Shown here: positions 31,504-36,582 of the stretch, piece by piece
How positions within the stretch are numbered: position 1 is the first letter of the stretch
How the letters are laid out: every line of letters begins with the position of its first letter
Origin: an uncultured Clostridia bacterium
GTDB lineage: Bacteria > Bacillota > Clostridia > Christensenellales > Aristaeellaceae
DNA: 36,582 bases
NCBI GenBank assembly: GCA_934663625.1
Contig: CAKUKP010000021.1
Span: 1 to 36,582 of the forward strand
Reading direction: 5' to 3'
The notes under the pieces: model-generated
The model's input: the letters and a program-made list of their open reading frames with translations, nothing else
Database searches by the model: none
What the model was told of the DNA's origin: nothing
Translations under genes and position numbers: made by a program

Positions 31504-32145
31504 ATGAAAAAGGCAATTCTCGGCAAGAAGATCGGTATGACCCAGATTTTCGTCGATGACGGACGTTTGGTACCGGTCACCGTCGTAGAAGCCGGCCCCT
31601 GCACCATCACGATGGTCAAGACGGTTGCTACCGATGGTTACGAAGCAGTTCAGGTAGGTTTCGATCAGCTCTCCGAGCAGAGAGCCAAGAAACTCCTCAA
31701 CAAGCCCGAGCAAGGTCATTTTGCCAAGGCGAACGTAGCTCCGGCACGTTACCTGCGCGAGTTCCGCTTCGAGGATATCTCGGGCTACTCGGTCGGCGAT
31801 ACCATCAAGTGCGATGTGTTCGCTGATGGCGACAAGATCGATGTTATCGGCACCAGCAAGGGTCACGGCTATACCGGCGTTATCCAGAGATGGAATCAGC
31901 ACACGGGTCCCATGGCGCACGGTTCCAAGTATCACCGTGGCGTTGGCTCTCTGAGTGCAAACTCTGACCCGTCCCGCGTATTCAAGAACAAGCACATGGC
32001 CGGCCAGTACGGCGGCGATCGTGTTACCGTTCAGAACCTTGAAGTCGTTAAGGTTGACGCAGAGCGCAACCTGCTCATGATCAAGGGCGCCATCCCCGGT
32101 GCGAACGGCAGCCTGGTCATGGTACGCGACGCAATCAAGGGTTGA
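31504..32145 (+). CDS. rplC: 50S ribosomal protein L3
   Basis: Early-assembly 23S rRNA-binding protein near the peptidyl-transferase centre. The 213 residues include the start MKKAILGKKIGMTQIF, the loop GTSKGHGYTGVIQRWNQHTG, and RVFKNKHMAGQYGGDRVTVQNL. The start ATG 31504 has AGAGGTG upstream; the longer frame from 31456 lacks one and would precede the conserved MKK. A 102-base spacer after rpsJ holds no obvious terminator. Confidence 0.98.
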   Translation: MKKAILGKKIGMTQIFVDDGRLVPVTVVEAGPCTITMVKTVATDGYEAVQVGFDQLSEQRAKKLLNKPEQGHFAKANVAPARYLREFRFEDISGYSVGDTIKCDVFADGDKIDVIGTSKGHGYTGVIQRWNQHTGPMAHGSKYHRGVGSLSANSDPSRVFKNKHMAGQYGGDRVTVQNLEVVKVDAERNLLMIKGAIPGANGSLVMVRDAIKG

Positions 32146-32160
32146 TAGGAGGACGCAATC

Positions 32161-32787
32161 ATGGCAAACGTAAAAGTTCTTAACATACAGGGCGCTGCAG
32201 TCGGCGAGATCGAACTTCAGGATGAAGTTTTCGGCGCCGAGGTTAACGTAAGTGCGATGCACACTGTCGTCCGCGCCTATCTGAACGCGCAGCGTCAGGG
32301 CACGCAGTCGGCCAAGACCCGCACGGAAGTCCGTGGCGGCGGCCGCAAGATCTACCGCCAGAAGGGCACCGGCAACGCGCGTCATCATGGCCGCAGAGCT
32401 CCGCAGTTCACCCACGGCGGCGTTGTATTCGCTCCCAAGCCGCGCGATTATCGCATCAGCGTTCCGCGCAAGGTTCGCCGTCTGGCAATGCGCAGCGCGC
32501 TGACCTGCAAGGTCAACGATGCTGAAATGATCGTAATCGACAATCTGGCGCTGACCGAAGCCAAGACCAAGAACATCGCCGCGATGCTCAAGGCGCTGAA
32601 CGCCGAAAAGAAGGCGCTGATCGTGACCAAGGACGTCGATGAAATGATCGTTCGCGCGAGCAGCAACATCCCGAACGTAAAGACCACCTTCGTGGGTTCC
32701 CTGAACGTTCACGACATTCTCAACTGCGATAAGTTCATCATTTCGCAGGAAGCCGTTAAGCTGGTTGAGGAGGTTTATGCAGAATGA
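32161..32787 (+). CDS. rplD: 50S ribosomal protein L4
   Basis: 23S rRNA-binding protein lining the exit tunnel. The 208 residues contain the tunnel loop block TEVRGGGRKIYRQKGTGNAR and HGGVVFAPKPRDY. In E. coli L4 also represses its own S10 operon through the leader RNA; whether this L4 acts on the leader at 30887-31079 is open. AGGAGG precedes the start and the stop overlaps rplW by 4 bases (ATGA). Confidence 0.98.
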   Translation: MANVKVLNIQGAAVGEIELQDEVFGAEVNVSAMHTVVRAYLNAQRQGTQSAKTRTEVRGGGRKIYRQKGTGNARHHGRRAPQFTHGGVVFAPKPRDYRISVPRKVRRLAMRSALTCKVNDAEMIVIDNLALTEAKTKNIAAMLKALNAEKKALIVTKDVDEMIVRASSNIPNVKTTFVGSLNVHDILNCDKFIISQEAVKLVEEVYAE

Positions 32788-33092
32788 GCAAAGCATATGA
32801 CATCATCAAGAAGCCGGTCCTGACGGAGAAATCCTACGCTGACATGGCGGAAAAGAAGTACACCTTCGAAGTTGCCATCGGCGCGAACAAGACCGAAATC
32901 AAGAGCGCAATCGAAGAAATCTTCGAGGGCGTGAAGGTTGCTAGCGTAAACACCATGCGCACCATGGGCAAGATGAAGCGCCAGGGCCGCACCCAGGGTC
33001 GTACCCCTGAGGTCAAGAAGGCCATCGTTACCCTGAAGGCCGATTCCAAGGGAATCCCGTTCTTCGAGGGCATGGCGGAGGAAGAAGCATAA
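32784..33092 (+). CDS. rplW: 50S ribosomal protein L23
   Basis: Protein at the tunnel exit, docking site for trigger factor and SRP. The 102 residues include the family start YDIIKKPVLTEKSYADM and the C-terminal VKKAIVTLKADSKGIPFFEGM. It overlaps rplD by ATGA, so it is translationally coupled, and is followed by a 96-base gap that contains two small hairpins. Confidence 0.97.
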   Translation: MSKAYDIIKKPVLTEKSYADMAEKKYTFEVAIGANKTEIKSAIEEIFEGVKVASVNTMRTMGKMKRQGRTQGRTPEVKKAIVTLKADSKGIPFFEGMAEEEA

Positions 33093-33115
33093 TTCTTTCC
33101 TATTAATAGCCCCAG

Positions 33116-33134
33116 AAAAGCGAAACGCTTTTCA
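33116..33134 (+). other. Hairpin in the rplW-rplB gap
   Basis: GAAAAGCG (33116-33123) pairs perfectly with CGCTTTTC (33127-33134) around AAA, with no T-run. A second short stem, GGTTC/GAACC (33145-33149, 33159-33163), follows. These fit an mRNA-processing site rather than a terminator. Confidence 0.4.
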
Positions 33135-33188
33135 ATCATGGCAGGTTCGCCGATAAAGAACCAATTCTAATAAAGGGGAGAAAACACT

Positions 33189-34025
33189 ATGGCAATTCGA
33201 GTGTACAAGCCGACTTCGCCCGCAAGGCGTTTCATGTCGGTTCTGACCTTCGAAGAGGTTACCAAGAAGACGCCTGAGCGTTCTCTGGTTACCGATCTGC
33301 GTCACAAGTCCGGCCGCAATTTCCAGGGCAAGATCACTGTCCGTCATCAGGGCGGCGGCGCGCGCAGAAAGTATCGTATCATTGATTTCAAGCGCAATAA
33401 GGATGGCATTCCGGCGACCGTTAAGGCGATCGAATACGATCCGAACCGCACCTGCTTCATCGCCCTGCTGTTCTACGCGGACGGCGAAAAGCGCTACATC
33501 CTGGCGCCTCTGGGTCTGAAGGTTGGCGATACGGTTATGTCCGGTCCCACCGCCGATATCAAGCCCGGCAACTGCCTGCCGATCGAAAACATCCCGCTGG
33601 GCACGCTGGTGCACAATATCGAAATCAAGGTCGGCCGCGGCGGCCAGATGGTTCGCTCCGCCGGCACCGCCGCGCAGGTTATGGCAAAGGAAGGCGCGTA
33701 TGCGCAGATCCGCCTGCCCTCCGGCGAAGTTCGCAAGGTTTCCATGGCTGCCCGTGCAACCGTCGGTCAGGTCGGCAACACCGATCATTCCAACGTTCGC
33801 ATCGGTAAGGCCGGTCGTTCCCGTCATCTGGGCATCCGACCGTCCGTCCGCGGTGTTGTTATGAACCCGTGCGACCATCCGCATGGCGGCGGTGAAGGCC
33901 GTTCTCCGGTCGGTATGCCGGCTCCGATGTCCCCGTGGGGCAAGAAGACGCAGGGCGTCAAGACCCGCAAGCATCGTAAGTATTCCGACAAGCTGATCAT
34001 CAGCCGTGCATCCAAGAAAAAGTAA
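33189..34025 (+). CDS. rplB: 50S ribosomal protein L2
   Basis: Largest core 23S rRNA-binding protein, needed for subunit joining. The 278 residues show the start VYKPTSPARRFMSVLTFEEV, GRNFQGKITVRHQGGGARRKYR, NHSNVRIGKAGRSRHLG-type RNA-binding blocks, and the conserved GVVMNPCDHPHGGGEGRSPVG with the near-universal histidine. GGGGAG lies before the start, 96 bases after rplW. Confidence 0.98.
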   Translation: MAIRVYKPTSPARRFMSVLTFEEVTKKTPERSLVTDLRHKSGRNFQGKITVRHQGGGARRKYRIIDFKRNKDGIPATVKAIEYDPNRTCFIALLFYADGEKRYILAPLGLKVGDTVMSGPTADIKPGNCLPIENIPLGTLVHNIEIKVGRGGQMVRSAGTAAQVMAKEGAYAQIRLPSGEVRKVSMAARATVGQVGNTDHSNVRIGKAGRSRHLGIRPSVRGVVMNPCDHPHGGGEGRSPVGMPAPMSPWGKKTQGVKTRKHRKYSDKLIISRASKKK

Positions 34026-34046
34026 GCCCGAAAGGAGGCAAACCTA

Positions 34047-34325
34047 ATGAGCAGATCTGTTAAGAAGGGTCCTTTCATTCAGCCCGTACTTCTCAAGCGC
34101 GTTGAAGAAATGAACGCCGCAGGCGAGAAGAAGGTTCTGAAGACCTGGTCCCGCTCCTCCACCATTTTCCCGCAGTTCATCGGACATACGGTTGCCGTCC
34201 ATGACGGCCGCAAGCATGTTCCGGTATACGTAACTGAGGACATGGTCGGACACAAGTTCGGCGAATTCGCCCCCACCCGTACTTTCAGGGGACACGCCGG
34301 TGAAAAAGCGTCTACCCGCAAGTAA
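34047..34325 (+). CDS. rpsS: 30S ribosomal protein S19
   Basis: Small-subunit head protein that contacts S13 and A-site tRNA. The 92-residue product has SRSVKKGPFIQPVLLKRVEEMN, WSRSSTIFPQFIGHTVAVHDGRKHVPVYVTEDMVGHKFGEFAPTR in family order, and ends in RTFRGHAGEKA. AAGGAGG before the ATG; 21 bases after rplB. Confidence 0.98.
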   Translation: MSRSVKKGPFIQPVLLKRVEEMNAAGEKKVLKTWSRSSTIFPQFIGHTVAVHDGRKHVPVYVTEDMVGHKFGEFAPTRTFRGHAGEKASTRK

Positions 34326-34343
34326 CGGAAGGAGAGAAAAGAT

Positions 34344-34727
34344 ATGGCAACTCGTGTAAAAGAGAAGGCAGCTGCCCGCATTGCGAACGCCGATAAGCGC
34401 CCGCACGCAACTGTCAAGTACGTTCGCGTTGCTCCCCGCAAGTGCAAGATCGTTGTTGATCTGATTCGCGGCAAGCAGGTGGACCAAGCTCTTGCGATTT
34501 TGAAATTCACGCCCAAAGCGGCTTCTCCGGTTGTTGAAAAGCTTCTGAATTCCGCGATTGCGAATGCAGAAAACAATCTGGAAATGGATCGTTCCACCCT
34601 GTACGTCGCAGAAGTGTACGCAAATCAGGGCCCGACGCTCAAGCGCTACTGGGCTCGTTCCCACGGTCGTGCCGACATGATCAAGAAGCACACCAGCCAC
34701 ATTACGATCGTGCTCGACCAGAAGTGA
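34344..34727 (+). CDS. rplV: 50S ribosomal protein L22
   Basis: Tunnel-lining large-subunit protein, whose beta-hairpin loop is a site of macrolide-resistance changes in other bacteria. The 127 residues contain HATVKYVRVAPRKCKIVVDL, LLNSAIANAENN and GPTLKRYWARSHGRADMI. About ten N-terminal residues (MATRVKEKAAARIANADKR) precede the usual family start, a modest extension. AAGGAGAG precedes it, 18 bases after rpsS. Confidence 0.97.
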   Translation: MATRVKEKAAARIANADKRPHATVKYVRVAPRKCKIVVDLIRGKQVDQALAILKFTPKAASPVVEKLLNSAIANAENNLEMDRSTLYVAEVYANQGPTLKRYWARSHGRADMIKKHTSHITIVLDQK

Positions 34728-34740
34728 GGGAGGATTAAAA

Positions 34741-35544
34741 ATGGGACAGAAAGTTAATCCCCATGGCGCACGCGTTGGTGTCATCATTGACTGGAGCACC
34801 AAGTGGTACGCAGGGAAGAAGGATTTCTCCAACAATCTGATTGAAGACTACAATCTTCGCAAGATGCTGAAGGAAAAGCTGAATCAGGCGGGCGTATCCC
34901 ACATTGATATTCAGCGTGCCGGAGATAAGCTTCACGTGATCGTTTACACCGCGAAGCCGGGCGTTGTGATCGGCAAGGGCGGCGCAGGCGTTGAAGCGCT
35001 CAAGAAGGAAATCGAACAGTTCTGCGGCAAGCAGGTCGCGCTCGACATCATCGAGATCAAAAATCCCGATATCGATGCGCAGCTCGTTGCAGAAAACATC
35101 GCACAGCAGCTCGAAAAGCGCGTATCCTTCCGTCGTGCCATGAAGCAGACGCTGGGCCGCGCGATGAAGAGCGGCGCGAAGGGCATCAAGACCAGCTGCG
35201 GCGGCCGTCTGGGCGGCGCTGATATCGCCCGCAGCGAAGGCTATCATGAGGGTTCCATCCCGCTGCAGACCCTGCGCGCGCATATCGACTACGGCTTTGC
35301 AGAGGCCAAGACGACCTATGGCCGCATCGGCGTTAAGGTGTGGATCTACAAGGGTCAGGTTCTTCCCACGAAGGATCAGAAGGGCTCCAAGCTGGTAAAC
35401 GCGATGAGCGAATCCACGCTGAACGGCGTTGGCGGCAATCGCAGGGGCGACGGACGTCGCCGCTTCAACCGCGACGATCGCCGCGGTGATCGCGCTCCGC
35501 GCAACAACAACAATAACACCGAAGCTAAGGAAGGAGGAAAATAA
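34741..35544 (+). CDS. rpsC: 30S ribosomal protein S3 with long basic tail
   Basis: Small-subunit protein at the mRNA entry tunnel. The 267 residues include the family start MGQKVNPHGARVGVIIDWST, the KH domain with IGKGGAGVEALKKEIE (GXXG loop) and the C-terminal domain with LGRAMKSGAKGIK and DYGFAEAKTTYGRIGVKVW. After about residue 220 comes a tail rich in Arg, Asp, Asn and Gly ending in a run of Asn; the usual Bacillota S3 is about 218-230 residues, so the tail is an addition. GAGGGAGG precedes it, 13 bases after rplV. Confidence 0.98.
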   Translation: MGQKVNPHGARVGVIIDWSTKWYAGKKDFSNNLIEDYNLRKMLKEKLNQAGVSHIDIQRAGDKLHVIVYTAKPGVVIGKGGAGVEALKKEIEQFCGKQVALDIIEIKNPDIDAQLVAENIAQQLEKRVSFRRAMKQTLGRAMKSGAKGIKTSCGGRLGGADIARSEGYHEGSIPLQTLRAHIDYGFAEAKTTYGRIGVKVWIYKGQVLPTKDQKGSKLVNAMSESTLNGVGGNRRGDGRRRFNRDDRRGDRAPRNNNNNTEAKEGGK

Positions 35545-35547
35545 ATC

Positions 35548-35982
35548 ATGCTGATGCCCAAGAGAGTTAAGCATCGCAAGCAGATGCGTGGTCGCATGAA
35601 GGGCAAAGCCCAGCGCGGCAATTTCCTCGCTTACGGCGATTTCGGTCTGTCCGCGACCCAGCCCGGCTGGATCACCTCCAATCAGATCGAAGCAGCTCGT
35701 CAGGCCATGACCCGTTACACCAAGCGTGGCGGTCAGGTCTGGATCAAGATCTTCCCGGACAAGCCCGTAACCGCGAAGCCGGCAGAAACCCGAATGGGTT
35801 CCGGCAAGGGCGCACCGGAATACTGGGTATGCGTAGTCAAGCCCGGCCGCGTGCTGTTCGAGATCAAGGATGTACCGGAAGATGTAGCACGTGAAGCTCT
35901 GCGTCTGGCGGCGCACAAGCTGCCGATCAAGACGAAGATCATCAAGCGCGAAGAAGTGAAGATGGGTGGTGACGAGCAATGA
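35548..35982 (+). CDS. rplP: 50S ribosomal protein L16
   Basis: Large-subunit protein at the A-site side of the peptidyl-transferase centre. The 144 residues have MPKRVKHRKQMRGRMKGKAQRG, FGLSATQPGWITSNQIEAARQAM, GSGKGAPEYWVCVVKPGRVLFE in family order. The start ATG 35548 gives MLMPKRV, as in relatives, with AAGGAGG 10 bases before. It follows rpsC by 3 bases and overlaps rpmC by ATGA. Confidence 0.98.
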   Translation: MLMPKRVKHRKQMRGRMKGKAQRGNFLAYGDFGLSATQPGWITSNQIEAARQAMTRYTKRGGQVWIKIFPDKPVTAKPAETRMGSGKGAPEYWVCVVKPGRVLFEIKDVPEDVAREALRLAAHKLPIKTKIIKREEVKMGGDEQ

Positions 35983-36191
35983 AGACGAAGGACGAACTGA
36001 ACGCTCTCAAGGCGAAGACCATGGCTGAGCTCGACACCGAACTGAAGGAAAAGAAGAGCGAGCTTTTGAACCTGCGCTTCCAGCTGGCCATCGGACAGCT
36101 CGAAAATACCGCAGCGATCAGCGAGTGCAAGAAGGATATCGCTCGGATCAAGACCATCATGCGTCAGCATGAACTGGCCGAGAAGGCATAA
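35979..36191 (+). CDS. rpmC: 50S ribosomal protein L29
   Basis: Small tunnel-exit protein of 70 residues, two helices: ELKEKKSELLNLRFQLAIGQLENT and ISECKKDIARIKTIMRQHE. It overlaps rplP by four bases, which couples translation, and precedes rpsQ by 14 bases. Confidence 0.96.
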   Translation: MKTKDELNALKAKTMAELDTELKEKKSELLNLRFQLAIGQLENTAAISECKKDIARIKTIMRQHELAEKA

Positions 36192-36205
36192 GGAGGCAAC
36201 TGAAA

Positions 36206-36466
36206 ATGGCTGAAGTAAGAGCATTGCGTAAAACTCGCAGCGGCGTTGTTGTTTCCGATAAGATGGATAAGACCATCGTAGTTGAGATCCGCACCCGCGT
36301 AAAGCATCCCCTGTACGGCAAGATCATGAACCGTACCATCAAGATCAAGGCGCATGACGAAAAGAATGAATGCGGCATCGGCGATACCGTGCGCATCATG
36401 GAAACCCGTCCGCTGTCCAAGGATAAGCGCTGGCGCCTCGTTGAAATCATTGAAAAGGCGAAGTAA
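36206..36466 (+). CDS. rpsQ: 30S ribosomal protein S17
   Basis: OB-fold small-subunit protein of 86 residues, with RKTRSGVVVSDKMDKTIVVE, RVKHPLYGKIMNRTIKIKAHDE and DTVRIMETRPLSKDKRWRLVE, all conserved. AAGGAGG before the start. Confidence 0.97.
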   Translation: MAEVRALRKTRSGVVVSDKMDKTIVVEIRTRVKHPLYGKIMNRTIKIKAHDEKNECGIGDTVRIMETRPLSKDKRWRLVEIIEKAK

Positions 36467-36499
36467 GCCGATTAAAACCAGAACAGGAGGAAGATTAAA

Positions 36500-36582
36500 A
36501 TGATCCAGCCTCAAACTCGTTTGAAGGTTGCCGATAATTCCGGCGCAAAGGAAATCATGTGCTTCCGCGTGCTGGGCGGCTC
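36500..36582 (+). CDS. rplN: 50S ribosomal protein L14, 5' part only
   Basis: The window ends 27 codons into the gene. The visible start MIQPQTRLKVADNSGAKEIM matches the N-terminus of L14. AGGAGG precedes the ATG by 9-10 bases and rpsQ ends 33 bases upstream. The gene is cut by the window, not broken. Confidence 0.95.
   Translation, partial: MIQPQTRLKVADNSGAKEIMCFRVLGG

Overview
The window looks like chromosomal DNA from an anaerobic, Gram-positive member of the Clostridia (Bacillota) with a fairly high GC content (about 55-60% by eye). Pointers are strong AGGAGG ribosome-binding sites, a YhcN/YlaJ-type spore lipoprotein, a short ComEA-like protein, a one-piece flavodiiron protein/flavin reductase/rubredoxin typical of O2- or NO-detoxifying anaerobes, and a canonical S10 ribosomal-protein cluster. 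A relative of Christensenellales is my guess, from the style of the secretion signals; it is not proven. I see no tRNA, rRNA, CRISPR array, insertion sequence or phage gene.

Layout. 1-237: two look-alike hairpins and a promoter. 238-2761: mnmG-rsmG (tRNA and 16S rRNA modification). 2762-3266: a small lipoprotein gene with a 21-bp tandem repeat and its own terminator. 3380-8263: a complete sugar ABC importer (ATPase, two permeases, binding protein) of the rhamnose/AI-2-like branch, with promoter and terminator. 8371-11064: a large secreted BspA-like leucine-rich-repeat protein. It converges on a minus-strand gene for the flavodiiron fusion (11155-13008); the two share a bidirectional terminator. 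13125-15952: trkA-trkH potassium uptake (minus). 16085-18869: an FGGY sugar kinase followed by a phosphohexomutase (minus). The kinase is divergent from a second sugar importer (19269-22861, one permease), and the 399-bp gap between them holds promoters and several palindromes. 23050-24705: TGS-type nucleoside/uridine kinase. 24780-25660: spore-type lipoprotein and ComEA-like protein. 25730-29224: dnaE. 29263-30666: O-antigen-ligase-like membrane protein. 30852-36582: a strong promoter, a ~205-nt highly structured leader, then rpsJ-rplC-rplD-rplW-rplB-rpsS-rplV-rpsC-rplP-rpmC-rpsQ-rplN, cut by the window end.

How genes may work together. The two ABC systems share an architecture and also share a short hairpin just before the binding-protein gene, which may help that gene outproduce the rest of its operon. 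The kinase-mutase pair beside the second importer suggests uptake, phosphorylation and isomerisation of one sugar, but the sugar cannot be read from sequence alone. The most interesting non-coding signals are the structured S10 leader, the twin hairpins before the binding-protein genes, the twin hairpins with nearly identical 11-nt loops at the window start, and the palindromes between the kinase and importer genes.
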